From assembly GCF_001586785.1 (NCBI RefSeq), contig NZ_LUFH02000003.1:52497-116496 (forward strand): a DNA stretch of 64,000 nt, written 5' to 3'. Shown here one piece after another: positions 37,723 to 48,023 of the stretch. The position numbers and the translations under genes are program-made. This stretch comes from Sphaerospermopsis aphanizomenoides BCCUSP55 (GTDB lineage Bacteria; Cyanobacteriota; Cyanobacteriia; Cyanobacteriales; Nostocaceae). Under the pieces are notes generated by a model. That model saw nothing but the letters and a program-made list of their open reading frames with translations. It had not been told where the DNA came from and did not search any database. Numbering within the stretch: the stretch's first letter is position 1; each line of letters starts with the position of its first letter.

Positions 37723-38170
37723 GATGATTCTGGTGCAAAACTGGCAATTTTTTGAATGCTTCTGAGCAGTCAGGGTATAATTAGGGGTGAAAAACTATCT
37801 ATTTTATGCCTAATGGGCTAATAATGCCATCTTTAGGGTGATACTCAATTTTTCTTTTCCCATTCTGGATTTATCTGTACTGAATATAATTTTTTTTAAG
37901 AAGATCTTATTATTTTTTCATAAACTGTAGCATAGATATAATAATAAAGCAGCTTTCAGCAGTCAGCAGTCAGCTAAAAATAGTTCTCAGGCTAAGTTTA
38001 AAGGATTTTTAAGGGAGACTGATTGCTCGATAAAAATGATCATAAATTTCAGATCATAGCTGTAAAGCACTGCGGGCATAGCTGCGCTTACTGCGTAGCA
38101 TAGTGTAGCCATTTACTGATTATTGACTGCTGAATACTTACCACTCAGGCATTTTGAAGGCAAAATTAAC
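37723..38170. other. Non-coding spacer with dispersed repeats
   Basis: Contains CAGCAGTCAGCAGTCAGC near 37957 and a dispersed-repeat piece GCATAGCTGCGCTTACTGCG near 38077. It probably holds the promoter of the PhnD-kinase cluster. No gene seen. Confidence 0.5.
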
Positions 38171-39130
38171 ATGATGAAATGGCTACTTGGGCAACAACCC
38201 CATTGTCTAATCACAACATGGTTGAATTTCGCTTCACTGTTTTGTATTAGTGCAATTACCATCGGTTGTACACCTACCACTGATGATCATGCCAGCACAA
38301 TCACAAAATCAACCAGTGAACCTGTAGTTAAAAAAAGTTTACGAGTAGCAGTAATCCCTTGGCAAAGCGTTGAAGAGCAAAAAACGAAACTACAACCATT
38401 AGCAAACTATTTACAAAAAACCATCAAACAGCCAATCATTTTTCAAATTACAAAAAGTTATGAAGATGCAGTAGATTTACTAGCGACAGAACAAGTTGAT
38501 ATGGGTTATCTAGCACCTTTAACATACATCAAATGTCAGGAACGTAATCCTAATATTCATCCACTGGTTTTACCTATTGACCAAATCACAGGAAGACCTT
38601 GGTACACTGCTGTAATTGTTGCGAACTCAGCCCAAGGAATCAAGTCCCTGAAAGATTTAAAAGGAAAAAGATTCGGTTTTGTTAGTCCATCTTCAACATC
38701 TGGCTTTTTAATGCCAATGCAAGCTATGAAAGCTCAGGGAATTGATCCTACAAGGAACTTTAGCGGCATTCGTTATTCTGGCAGTCATGATCAAGCAGAA
38801 ACAGATTTGGTAAATGGAGTAGTAGATGCGATCGCTGATGATAAAGCTTCTTTTTTACGGAGTCAAAAAGCAGGAAAATTACCCACCACAAATTATAAAA
38901 TCATTTGGGAATCTTATCCTATTCCCACCGCACCAATAGTTATTAACGTCAAAAAATTCTCACCAGCAGCCTTAAGCCAACTGCGAGAAGCTTTAATTGA
39001 TGCCCCTGTTGGTGTTGTTGATGTGAGTGGGACTAAATCTGCTGGTTACACTTTAGCTAAAGACGCAGATTTTGAGCAAATTCGACAGATTTATCAACAA
39101 ATGAAATCAGTACAAATACCAGCCAAATGA
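38171..39130 (+). CDS. PhnD-like phosphate/phosphonate-type binding lipoprotein
   Basis: A 319-residue type II periplasmic binding protein. The signal peptide ends in the lipobox AITIGC. Family features are [50 protein letters not shown], and a late LREALIDAP helix. A GAAGG site about 10 bp before ATG 38171 supports this start over one at 38123. Such proteins usually serve phosphonate or phosphite importers, but no ABC permease or ATPase is present. Its stop overlaps the start of a histidine kinase by 4 bp (ATGA), so it likely presents a ligand to that kinase. Confidence 0.9.
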   Translation: MMKWLLGQQPHCLITTWLNFASLFCISAITIGCTPTTDDHASTITKSTSEPVVKKSLRVAVIPWQSVEEQKTKLQPLANYLQKTIKQPIIFQITKSYEDAVDLLATEQVDMGYLAPLTYIKCQERNPNIHPLVLPIDQITGRPWYTAVIVANSAQGIKSLKDLKGKRFGFVSPSSTSGFLMPMQAMKAQGIDPTRNFSGIRYSGSHDQAETDLVNGVVDAIADDKASFLRSQKAGKLPTTNYKIIWESYPIPTAPIVINVKKFSPAALSQLREALIDAPVGVVDVSGTKSAGYTLAKDADFEQIRQIYQQMKSVQIPAK

Positions 39131-41352
39131 AGATTTTAACAAAGTTTATTGGTTCAACTTTGACTGCTATAGGATTAGTAATTGTTTTGTTGGGAGGTAG
39201 TACAGTCACCATCAAAACAATTGAAAAATCAGTTGAGCAAAGCCGCGAAAAAACTCATGAGGCTGTCCGTAAAACCCAAATTCTCAAGCTATCCCTAGAA
39301 GAACAGACTTCTGCACTTAAAGACTATCTCTTACTCAATCGTAATTCAGCAGATATAGAGAAATATGAACAGATAATATCTGTATTTTTAAACAACTTAC
39401 AAGAACTAGAACAGCTAATGCCACAAGCAAAACAACCCCATGTTGTGCGTCGTCGGTATCAGTTTTTGATCCGTCTAGGTAAGGAATTAAAATATCAAGC
39501 TCAATCTTCTTCACTTGCTCAAACCCAGCAAGATGTAAAAGCCATAAACTCATTTCAAGATGACATCAAGTTATTTTTAAATGCACTAGTTAAAGAAGTA
39601 GAAGAACAAGATAAAATTACTAATCATAAAGCCGAGCAATTTAAACAAATTGCTACTGTATGCGTCTATATTTTAATTGGGTTAGTCTTATTAATTTTTA
39701 TTGCCCAATTTGGACTAACTCTACTGCCAGTTATTCGTTCTATTCAAACACTGCAAATTGGTGCAAACCAACTAGGATCAGGTGATTTAGACTATAGGTT
39801 AAAGATTGATACTGGTGATGAAATTGAAGAATTAGCCTTAGCTTTTAATCAAATGGCAGCTAAATTAGCAGAATCTTATACTTCTCTAGAACAAAAACGC
39901 CAAGCAGCAGACATAGCCAACAAGGCTAAAAGTGAGTTTTTAGCAAATATGAGCCATGAACTTCGTACACCTTTAAATGGTATTCTTGGCTATACTCAAA
40001 TTCTCAATCGTTACCCAAATTTGGGAGAAAAAGAACGCAAAGGTATCAACATTATTCATCAATGTGGCTCTCATTTGTTGACACTAATTAATGATATTCT
40101 GGATTTATCTAAAATTGAAGCTCGTAAATTAACATTACAACACCAAGCTATTCATCTTCCTTCATTTTTACAAGGAATTTCGGAAATTTTACGGATTCGG
40201 GCTGAACAAAAAGGTATTGATTTTATCTATCATCCAGATCAGAATTTGCCCACAGGTGTTGAAGTTGATGATCAGCGATTGCGACAAGTTTTAATTAATT
40301 TGTTGGGAAACGCTATCAAGTTTACTGACCAGGGAACTGTGACATTTAAAGTAGATAAATTAGTAGATCAACCAGAAACAGTGGGTAGGACTAAACTACG
40401 TTTTCAGATTACTGATACTGGCATTGGTATTAGTCCAGAATATTTAGCTAAAATTTTCCTCCCTTTTGAGCAAGTTAGTGATGCCAAAAGACAAGCAGAA
40501 GGAACTGGACTAGGACTAGCTATTAGTCATAACATTATTAGTTTAATGGGTAGCGAAATCAAGGTAGAAAGTCAGTTAGGAGTTGGCAGTACCTTTGTTT
40601 TTGAAGTAGATTTACCTCTAGCCGCAGATTGGCAACAGACAGCGATGAAAGCTAATGGAAAACAATTGATAGGATATGAGGGAGAAAAACAAAAAATTTT
40701 AGTAGTTGATGATAAATGGGAAAATCGCTCTGTAATTTGTAACCTGTTAGAATCCCTTAATTTTGAAATTTGGGAAGCAGAAAATGGAGAAGTAGGATTA
40801 ACTAAAGCTACTGAAATGTTACCAAATTTAATTATTACAGATATCTTGATGCCTGTAATGAATGGATATGAATTTTTAACTAAACTGAGACAGTTAGAAT
40901 TATTTAAGACTATCCCTGTGATTGTTTCTTCTGCCTCAGTTGCAGACAGGGATCAGCAAAAAAGTTTAGAGGCTGGTGGAGATGATTTTCTGTCCAAGCC
41001 AGTAGAGTCAGATGAATTATTTAAGCTTTTACAAAAACATTTAGAAATTACCTGGATCTATGAAGGAACTGATAATAATCTCAATTATAAATCATTTTTA
41101 CCAGAAAATAATGAACATAAAAATCATGGCGTATCAATGGTGATACCTGAACAAGATGATTTAATGCAAATGCTACAATTGATTCAGGAGGGAAGGTTAC
41201 AAAAACTGACAGAACTTGTTCATATTATCCAAAAAAAAGACCAAAAATATAATTGTTTTATTAACTATATTCTAGAACTAATTCAGAAATTTCAGGTAGA
41301 AACTATTGAGTCTTTTCTGTTAGAATCTATTATGGAATTAACAGATAAATAA
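39127..41352 (+). CDS. Hybrid sensor histidine kinase (TM-HAMP-HisKA-HATPase-receiver)
   Basis: A 741-residue membrane kinase. Two helices (about residues 9-25 and 176-200) bracket a 150-residue periplasmic, mostly helical sensor region. HAMP (about 202-255) is followed by HisKA with H277 in [15 protein letters not shown]. The HATPase has N-box [24 protein letters not shown], and [10 protein letters not shown] receiver (about 523-640) has ILVVDDK and the acceptor Asp in LIITDILMP. About 90 C-terminal residues are of unknown type. It overlaps the PhnD-like lipoprotein by 4 bp and is followed by a second kinase after 153 bp, suggesting a phosphorelay. Confidence 0.93.
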   Translation: MKILTKFIGSTLTAIGLVIVLLGGSTVTIKTIEKSVEQSREKTHEAVRKTQILKLSLEEQTSALKDYLLLNRNSADIEKYEQIISVFLNNLQELEQLMPQAKQPHVVRRRYQFLIRLGKELKYQAQSSSLAQTQQDVKAINSFQDDIKLFLNALVKEVEEQDKITNHKAEQFKQIATVCVYILIGLVLLIFIAQFGLTLLPVIRSIQTLQIGANQLGSGDLDYRLKIDTGDEIEELALAFNQMAAKLAESYTSLEQKRQAADIANKAKSEFLANMSHELRTPLNGILGYTQILNRYPNLGEKERKGINIIHQCGSHLLTLINDILDLSKIEARKLTLQHQAIHLPSFLQGISEILRIRAEQKGIDFIYHPDQNLPTGVEVDDQRLRQVLINLLGNAIKFTDQGTVTFKVDKLVDQPETVGRTKLRFQITDTGIGISPEYLAKIFLPFEQVSDAKRQAEGTGLGLAISHNIISLMGSEIKVESQLGVGSTFVFEVDLPLAADWQQTAMKANGKQLIGYEGEKQKILVVDDKWENRSVICNLLESLNFEIWEAENGEVGLTKATEMLPNLIITDILMPVMNGYEFLTKLRQLELFKTIPVIVSSASVADRDQQKSLEAGGDDFLSKPVESDELFKLLQKHLEITWIYEGTDNNLNYKSFLPENNEHKNHGVSMVIPEQDDLMQMLQLIQEGRLQKLTELVHIIQKKDQKYNCFINYILELIQKFQVETIESFLLESIMELTDK

Positions 41353-41505
41353 AATTTGTAGCTTTTCCCCCTTTGAGATTTTAGATGGTGAATTCTTAAA
41401 TGAGAATATAGGAATTATATCTGAATTATATTTTTTTCTATTTTCCCTGATTATACTTGAATATTCTATATTCCTCTTGCTTGCCTATTCCCTGGCCTAA
41501 CAGAT

Positions 41506-42807
41506 ATGATGATAAAAGACAGTAATTTAATTCTAGTGGTAGATGATACTACAGCAAATTTAGAAGTAATATCTGAAGCTTTAGCTGATGCGGGATTTGA
41601 AGTAGCGATCGCTAAAGATGGAGAACGTGCTATCAAACAAGCAGAACGCACTTTACCGGGATTAATATTATTAGATATCATGATGCCTGGTATTGATGGA
41701 TTTGAAACCTGTCGTCGTCTTAAAGCTTCTGATATTACTAAACATATTCCCGTGATTTTCATGACTTCTCTTTCTGAGAGTACAGATAAAATTACTGGAC
41801 TTAACTTGGGTGCAGTTGATTATATTACCAAACCTTTTCACGAAGCAGAACTCATTGCTCGTGTCAAAACTCATTTACGATTATACCATCTTAACCAGCA
41901 TTTAGAAGATCAAGTTAACCAGCGTACAGCAGAATTAAAAGCAGCAATGCTGAAAATGCAACAGTCACAATTCCAGTTGATACAATCCGAAAAAATGGCA
42001 ACCTTAGGACAACTGGTAGCGGGAGTTGCCCATGAAATTAATAACCCAATTAACTTTATTCAAGGTAACTTAATTCATATCGAAGAATACGCCCAAACAA
42101 TACTTGATTTTTTGGAACTTTATCAAAAAAACTGCCCTCAACCTATTCCAGAAATTAAAAGAAAATCTGAGGAAGTAGACCTAGAATTTATGCACAATGA
42201 TCTACTCAAAATCCTTGCTTCTATGAAAATAGGAACGGATCGGATTCGCCAAATTGTCTTATCATTAAGAAACTTTTCTCGCACAGATGAATCTGAATTT
42301 AAAGCAGTAGATATTCATACAGGGATTGACAGCACATTATTAATTTTGCAGCACCGTTTAAAAGCCATACCTACACATCCAGCTATAAAAATAGTTCGAG
42401 ATTATGGAAAATTGCCAGAAGTGGAATGTTATCCAGGTTTACTAAATCAGGTATTAATGAACATTTTAGCAAATGCTATTGATGCCTTAGAAGAAGTTGC
42501 GACTCAAAGGACATATCAAGAAATGCAAAACAATCCTTTGACAATCATTATTAAAACATTAATTAGAGAAAAAAAATTAGTAGAAATTTCTATTACTGAT
42601 AATGGTATAGGTATTAAGGAAGAAGCAAAAAAACGGATTTTTGACCCTTTCTTTACCACTAAACCTGTTGGTAAAGGCACAGGTTTGGGTATGTCTATTA
42701 GTTATCATATAATTACCGAAAAGCATGGAGGTAAAATAGAGTGTTTTACCAAAGTTGGAGAAGGAACTAAGTTTGTCATTCAAATTCCTATTCAAAGGGA
42801 ATATTAA
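41506..42807 (+). CDS. Receiver-histidine kinase protein
   Basis: A 433-residue soluble protein. A receiver (residues about 8-125) has LVVDDTTANLEV, acceptor Asp in LILLDIMMPGIDG, and the Lys in ITKPFHE. A coiled coil leads to a HisKA with the phosphoacceptor His near residue 176 (GVAHEINNPINF) and a HATPase (LLNQVLMNILANAIDALE, ITDNGIGI, GTGLGMSIS). This order allows phosphate from an upstream kinase to control its own kinase output. It lies downstream of the hybrid kinase on the same strand. Its stop abuts the convergent Uma2 gene exactly. Confidence 0.92.
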   Translation: MMIKDSNLILVVDDTTANLEVISEALADAGFEVAIAKDGERAIKQAERTLPGLILLDIMMPGIDGFETCRRLKASDITKHIPVIFMTSLSESTDKITGLNLGAVDYITKPFHEAELIARVKTHLRLYHLNQHLEDQVNQRTAELKAAMLKMQQSQFQLIQSEKMATLGQLVAGVAHEINNPINFIQGNLIHIEEYAQTILDFLELYQKNCPQPIPEIKRKSEEVDLEFMHNDLLKILASMKIGTDRIRQIVLSLRNFSRTDESEFKAVDIHTGIDSTLLILQHRLKAIPTHPAIKIVRDYGKLPEVECYPGLLNQVLMNILANAIDALEEVATQRTYQEMQNNPLTIIIKTLIREKKLVEISITDNGIGIKEEAKKRIFDPFFTTKPVGKGTGLGMSISYHIITEKHGGKIECFTKVGEGTKFVIQIPIQREY

Positions 42808-43413
42808 TTACCATATTTGACTTAAATCTAAAATAAATTCTGGTAAAATATCCTTACCATTTAATGTTTGTGGATGATCTAATTCTTCCACAACTTGACC
42901 AGGACGATAAATATATACTTTACGTTGTTTTCTATCAATTAACCAAGCTAATTTCACACCATTTTCTATATATTCTTCCATTTTTTCTTGTAGTGTTTTT
43001 AAGCTATCTGTTTCTGAACGCAATTCCACGACAAAATCAGGACAAATTGGCGCGAATTTCTTTCTTTGTTCTGCGGGTATTGCTTCCCATCTTTCCTTTT
43101 GTATCCATGCTGCATCAGGAGAACGTACCGCACCATTAGGTAAGGTAAAACCACCGCTAGAACCAAAACCTACACCTGTAGCATCTTGCTTTGTCCATAT
43201 CCATAATTGACCAGTTAAATTAAAATTGCGTTCATCTGTTTCTGACCCGCTAGGTGACATAATTAATAAATCTCCAAGAGGGTTACGTTCAATTCTAAAA
43301 TCACGGTTTAATTGACAGAAATCAAAAAATTGCTCATCATTCATGATGATGTTTGGTTGCATTTTCAGAACTATTGGTAAGATTTCTGTAACTACGGTTG
43401 TTTGTGTATTCAT
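42808..43413 (-). CDS. Uma2-family (DUF820) protein
   Basis: A 201-residue Uma2 protein. Features are PLGDLLIMSPSGSETDERN, the catalytic-type VRSPDAAWIQKERW (Asp) and CPDFVVELRSETDSLKTLQE (ExxS). MNTQTT at 43413 is preferred; another ATG at 43428 adds 5 residues. It follows ileS on the same strand, about 65 bp downstream. Function unknown. Confidence 0.85.
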   Translation of the reverse strand: MNTQTTVVTEILPIVLKMQPNIIMNDEQFFDFCQLNRDFRIERNPLGDLLIMSPSGSETDERNFNLTGQLWIWTKQDATGVGFGSSGGFTLPNGAVRSPDAAWIQKERWEAIPAEQRKKFAPICPDFVVELRSETDSLKTLQEKMEEYIENGVKLAWLIDRKQRKVYIYRPGQVVEELDHPQTLNGKDILPEFILDLSQIW

Positions 43414-43478
43414 AGTTTTGATTTTCATACTATGTATAATCGACAAAGGGTTTAGCATTGCTAAACCCCTACATGATT

Positions 43479-46418
43479 TTAAAATTCCCCAGCTAATGCG
43501 GGAACGCAACGTTCACACAGTAAAGGATGTTCTTCAGATTCACCAACATGGGTAGAATAATTCCAACAGCGATCGCATTTTTCACCGTCTGCATTCACTA
43601 CTCCAATTGTCCAATCTTCTGTGGTTGCGGTATATTTCAACTCAGAAATTTTTGCAGCATCATCTACTATTTCCACCTGAGATGCTAATAATAAATATCG
43701 CAACTCATCCACACCATTTCCCTTTTCAGGATTGAAATCTTTGATAGCTTCATTAAATTTTTGGCTTCCAAAGGTAGAATCACTTAATGTCGGTCTGACA
43801 TAAATCAACACTTTCGATTCTAGGGAAGAACCAATCAATTTTTCAACCCTAGCCTGTTCTAACACCTTGTTAACATCGGTGCGAAGTTGCCGCAGTTTTT
43901 CCCAGGTATCAATTCGCAGAAGAGTTTTTCTAGCTTCTTCATCATCTTCTGGATATGTCCATTTTTTCTCCAACTGCACCCAACCAGCTTCAAATACTGA
44001 TTTATAGGATGTTTTGTAGGGGATAAATTGCCAGATATCTTCAGCAGTATGACACAAAACTGGTGCGATCGCTCTCGCTAAATTCTCCAATGCAATTTGC
44101 AAAACTGTTTGACAACTGCGACGACGGAAAGCATCAGCAGCACTGATATATAATCTATCTTTCGCAACATCTAAATAAAAGTTCGACAAATCAACAACAC
44201 AGAAATTCTGCACAGTTTGGAAAAAGCGGAAAAACTGGAAACTATCAAAAGCCTCCGTCACCTCATTAAACACCTCACGAATGCGGTGCAGCATATACTT
44301 ATCCAAATCTGGCAAATCTGCAAAAGCTACAGCATCCTTTTGAGGATCAAAATCATGCAAACTACCCAACAAAAACCGTGCAGTATTGCGGATTTTATTC
44401 CTCACATCAGCGAGTTGTTTAATGATGTTGCTTCCCAGACGCACATCACCAGAATAATCAACCGAAGAAACCCACAACCGCAAAACATCCGAACCATAAG
44501 CGGGTTCTTTTTTCTGATCTTTTCCACCATTAATAATGATTTGCGGATCAACCACATTTCCCACAGATTTACTCATTTTGCGGCCTTGTTCATCTAACAC
44601 AAAACCGTGAGTTAAAACCGTTTTATAAGGTGCAATACCATTAACCGCAACACTAGTTAACAAAGAAGATTGAAACCATCCCCGGTGTTGGTCAGAACCT
44701 TCCAAATACATATCCACAGGATAGCATAACTCCGGTCTTTGCTTGGCTACCGCTGCCCAAGAAGAACCAGAATCAAACCAGACATCCATTGTATCCGTAC
44801 CTCTGCGGTAAGTCTTGCCATTATTTCGGTATGGTTCTGGTAGTAACTCCGACACCGACAACTCCCACCAAGCATCAGAACCCTTCTCTGCAAAGATAGC
44901 TTGGATGTGGTTAATGGTATCTGCATTCAGCAAAGCTTCCCCCGTTTCCTCATCATAGAACACAGGAATGGGAACACCCCAAGTCCGCTGACGAGAAATA
45001 CACCAGTCAGAACGTTCTGCAACCATCGGTGTAATTCTATTCTCACCTTGTGCGGGAATCCAACGCACAGATGAAATCGCTTTTAAAGCATCTTCCCGAA
45101 AACCAGCCACAGAAGCAAACCATTGTTCAGTAGCGCGGAAAATCGTTGGTTTTTTCGTTCTCCAATCATAAGGATACTTGTGAGGATAAGCTTCCTCCTT
45201 CAACAGAGAACCGACCTCATTCAAAGCGTCAATAATCGCTTGATTACCATCGCTCAACACATTTAAGCCTGAAAACTTACCAGCTTCATCCGTAAAATTA
45301 CCACTATCATCAACAGGCGCAAGAATCGGCAAACCGTAACGCTGCCCCACAATATAGTCCTCTTGACCATGACCAGGGGCAGTATGCACCAACCCAGTAC
45401 CCGAATCAGTAGTGATATAATCACCTCCAACCACCACCGGACTTTCACGGTCAAACAGCGGATGACGGTAAGTAGTACCTTCCAAATCCTGACCAGAGAA
45501 TTTGGCTTTTACCGTTAACTCACAATCCAAAACCGCAGTCAACCTTTCCACCAACTCAGCCGCAACAATCAGATACTTGCATCCTCTTTGCGTCTCTGCA
45601 TCTGGACGCGAAACCTCCACAACAGCATATTCCAACGCACCATTCACAGCCACCGCCAAATTACCCGGTATCGTCCAGGGAGTAGTTGTCCACACAGCCA
45701 CGCCCAAATCAGGCAAGAAGCCATCCAAACTAGCTTTTAACCCTTCTGCAACCTTTTGCACCGGAAAAGCCGCGTAAATACTTCGAGAAACGTGGCCTTC
45801 AGGATACTCTAACTCAGCTTCTGCCAAAGCGGTTTTAGAACTAGGACTCCAATGCACAGGCTTTAAACCGCGATAAATATAACCTTTGAAGAACATTTCC
45901 CCAAATACGCCAATTTGCGCGGCTTCGTATTCTGGTTTGAGGGTTAAATAAGGATTTTCCCAATCACCCCAAATCCCATAGCGTTTAAAGCTTTCTCGTT
46001 GTTCGTCTACGGTTTTTAATGCGAACTCTTTCGCTTTTTGTCGCAATTGCAAAGGTGTGAGATTTTGCCGTTCTGCCTGTTTCATATTTTGCAGAACTTT
46101 CAACTCAATGGGCAATCCGTGACAATCCCAGCCAGGAACGTAACGAATTTTACGACCTTGGAGCAAATGGTAGCGGTTAATAATATCTTTGAGAATCTTA
46201 TTTAAGGCATGACCAATATGCAACTGTCCGTTAGCATAGGGAGGACCATCGTGCAGTATAAATAATTCGCCGGGGTTTTCTTCAGATAAGCGAGAATAAA
46301 TGTTGTTTTCTTCCCAGAATTTTTGGATTTCGGGTTCGCGCTTGATTGCGTTTGCCCGCATATCGAAGTTAGTCTTGGGTAAGTTGACGGTATCTTTGTA
46401 TTTTCCAGTTTCGGTCAC
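43479..46418 (-). CDS. ileS: Isoleucyl-tRNA synthetase
   Basis: A 979-residue class I synthetase. It has HIGH-type PYANGQLHIGHALNK, KMSKS-type GRKMSKSVGN, the editing (CP1) domain with TPWTIPGNLA and TGLVHTAPGHG, and a C-terminal zinc finger (CDRCW ... CERC). The order and length are those of the bacterial eukaryote-like long form with zinc finger, as in E. coli. No T-box leader is visible upstream. Confidence 0.97.
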   Translation of the reverse strand: MTETGKYKDTVNLPKTNFDMRANAIKREPEIQKFWEENNIYSRLSEENPGELFILHDGPPYANGQLHIGHALNKILKDIINRYHLLQGRKIRYVPGWDCHGLPIELKVLQNMKQAERQNLTPLQLRQKAKEFALKTVDEQRESFKRYGIWGDWENPYLTLKPEYEAAQIGVFGEMFFKGYIYRGLKPVHWSPSSKTALAEAELEYPEGHVSRSIYAAFPVQKVAEGLKASLDGFLPDLGVAVWTTTPWTIPGNLAVAVNGALEYAVVEVSRPDAETQRGCKYLIVAAELVERLTAVLDCELTVKAKFSGQDLEGTTYRHPLFDRESPVVVGGDYITTDSGTGLVHTAPGHGQEDYIVGQRYGLPILAPVDDSGNFTDEAGKFSGLNVLSDGNQAIIDALNEVGSLLKEEAYPHKYPYDWRTKKPTIFRATEQWFASVAGFREDALKAISSVRWIPAQGENRITPMVAERSDWCISRQRTWGVPIPVFYDEETGEALLNADTINHIQAIFAEKGSDAWWELSVSELLPEPYRNNGKTYRRGTDTMDVWFDSGSSWAAVAKQRPELCYPVDMYLEGSDQHRGWFQSSLLTSVAVNGIAPYKTVLTHGFVLDEQGRKMSKSVGNVVDPQIIINGGKDQKKEPAYGSDVLRLWVSSVDYSGDVRLGSNIIKQLADVRNKIRNTARFLLGSLHDFDPQKDAVAFADLPDLDKYMLHRIREVFNEVTEAFDSFQFFRFFQTVQNFCVVDLSNFYLDVAKDRLYISAADAFRRRSCQTVLQIALENLARAIAPVLCHTAEDIWQFIPYKTSYKSVFEAGWVQLEKKWTYPEDDEEARKTLLRIDTWEKLRQLRTDVNKVLEQARVEKLIGSSLESKVLIYVRPTLSDSTFGSQKFNEAIKDFNPEKGNGVDELRYLLLASQVEIVDDAAKISELKYTATTEDWTIGVVNADGEKCDRCWNYSTHVGESEEHPLLCERCVPALAGEF

Positions 46419-46671
46419 AGTTTCATGCCTAAGATATGTTTGCAGTTATTTGATCAATTATAAGAGATGGTATGATTGTGGGATAAAGGTTTAATGTGTA
46501 AAAATTGCTATTGGTACACGACCAAGAGTTACTGATTCAGGATGATAACTCATACCTATGTAAAAAAATTGTTATTTTTTTTCTCAAAAATAGTTGATTT
46601 GTGAGTATTCTATTGTATTCTAATGAAAAACTGATTTCATTTTTCTACACATCAGAAATGAGGAGCAAAAT

Positions 46672-46920
46672 ATGCAGTTACAAGATTTAGCAAGTTTCTT
46701 TGCAATTCTGACAATTTTAGAGCCTGATAGCAAAATCTGCCAATTTACAGAAAAATTAGCTACAGCTGGTTCAGCAACTGAAGGAGAAACTGATACCACA
46801 GTTCTTAAAGAAATTAAGAAACATTTGCCTGAACTACAGAAAGAGTTAGAAACAATCCAACAAAATAAGTTGGCTCTTAAAGAAAAAGTTATAACCAAGA
46901 TTTTAACACCTGATAGCTAA
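46672..46920 (+). CDS. Small hypothetical protein
   Basis: An 82-residue acidic, mainly helical protein (KHLPELQKELETIQQNKLAL suggests a short coiled coil). I do not recognise it. Support for expression is a good GAGGAGC ribosome-binding site 6-12 bp before the ATG and a strong intrinsic terminator 20 bp after the stop. The overlapping opposite-strand frame is not a gene. Confidence 0.65.
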   Translation: MQLQDLASFFAILTILEPDSKICQFTEKLATAGSATEGETDTTVLKEIKKHLPELQKELETIQQNKLALKEKVITKILTPDS

Positions 46921-46940
46921 GGAAAAGTTAATCTCTTGAT

Positions 46941-46981
46941 ATAGCGATCACTTCCACCATGAAAGTGATCGCTATTTTAAT
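46941..46981 (+). terminator. Intrinsic terminator after the small gene
   Basis: A perfect 13-bp stem ATAGCGATCACTT / AAGTGATCGCTAT with a 9-nt loop, followed by TTTTAAT. Confidence 0.85.
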
Positions 46982-47031
46982 CGTATGATAACCAGAGCAA
47001 CATTTGACTTGACTTATGAGCAAGATTAATT

Positions 47032-47118
47032 GTAGGTTGGGTTGAGGAACGAAACCCAACACCTCACACTTATATTTTGATGTTAATGTTGGGTTTCATT
47101 TCATTCAACCCAACCTAC
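47032..47118. repeat. REP-like palindrome at the 3' side of the RAYT gene
   Basis: Outer arms GTAGGTTGGGTTGA (47032-47045) and TCAACCCAACCTAC (47105-47118) are perfect inverted repeats. An inner GAAACCCAACA / TGTTGGGTTTC pair extends it. The transposase stop codon lies in the right arm. Confidence 0.9.
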
Positions 47119-47657
47119 TCGTTACCAATGTGATCATCAAAAATAATTTCCTCACCCGCACCCCACATCATGTCATAAATACCTTGACGCACCGCACGAT
47201 GAAAACTTGAATATTCCCAATCTTTTGGTGCTGTTACCAAACCATGTTTCACCGGATTATAATGAATATATTCAACATGATTTTGAAAATCTATTTCATC
47301 TCTAATTAAATGTTCCCAAAAACGATGTTGCCATATTGCGCGTTGTTTTTTCTTTTTCCTAGATAAAGATATATTTTCTGGTACAATAGTTTCACATTTA
47401 CGACTAAAATAACTTTTAATCAAACGCCAACGAGTTGAAAAATCATGATCATTTTCTGGTAATGTCCAAATACAGTGGAGATGATCAGGTAAAATAACAA
47501 CAGCATCTATAATAAATGGATGTTTTTGCATGACATAACGAAAAGCATCTCTTAATCAAGAAACATTTTTTGGTAAACATAATATTTTTTGTCGTTTTTC
47601 TGTCACCACTGTAAAAAAGTATGTTCCTCCTTCCACCCTAGCGCGACGATATTGCAT
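47115..47657 (-). pseudogene. REP-associated tyrosine transposase (RAYT), one nonsense codon
   Basis: From ATG 47657 the frame reads MQYRRARVEGGTYFFTVVTE, the usual RAYT start, to codon 33, then TGA at 47558-47556, then continues in the same frame to 47115. The later part has the HUH-type HLH (PDHLHCIWTLPE), RAIWQHRFWEHLI, and the catalytic Tyr region VEYIHYNPVKHGLV. Apart from the stop codon the protein (180 codons) is complete. An internal ATG at 47531 could give a shortened product without the first beta strand. It is flanked by REP-like palindromes, its expected substrate. Confidence 0.88.
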
Positions 47658-47709
47658 GATGTAAATAACTTTTAAGTAAAGTGATATTTTATTATATTTA
47701 TTTTACCCC

Positions 47710-47830
47710 GTAGGTTGGGTTAAGCGAAGCGCAACCCAACATTAATTATGATATAGCGAAGCACAACCCAACATTAATGATAATATTCTGGTGGGTGGTT
47801 TTGGGTTTCACTTTGTTCTACCCAACCTAC
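47710..47830. repeat. REP-like palindrome at the 5' side of the RAYT gene
   Basis: Arms GTAGGTTGGGT (47710-47720) and ACCCAACCTAC (47820-47830). Inside are two direct copies of AGCGAAGC(G/A)CAACCCAACA followed by TTAAT. Confidence 0.88.
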
Positions 47831-47852
47831 GAAATATTGCAGGTTATAAAAA

Positions 47853-48002
47853 ATGAGTAAAAGTATGCCCAAGTTACTAGATATAGTAGCACTCACAGTT
47901 GATTTACCTGAATATAACTTATTACGTGGTCAAGTTGGTTCAATAGTTGAATTATTAGCTGATGGTGCTGCGTTTGAAGTAGAATTTAGGAACAAAACCT
48001 AA
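47853..48002 (+). CDS. DUF4926-like small protein, probably truncated
   Basis: A 49-residue frame: KLLDIVALTVDLPEYNLLRG, then GSIVELLADGAAFEVEF. This matches the start of DUF4926 proteins, which normally go on for another 15-25 residues. The frame stops early (FRNKT), so it may be a remnant. It directly follows a REP-like element. Confidence 0.6.
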   Translation: MSKSMPKLLDIVALTVDLPEYNLLRGQVGSIVELLADGAAFEVEFRNKT

Positions 48003-48023
48003 ATAAAAATGTTTCAGCAAAAT

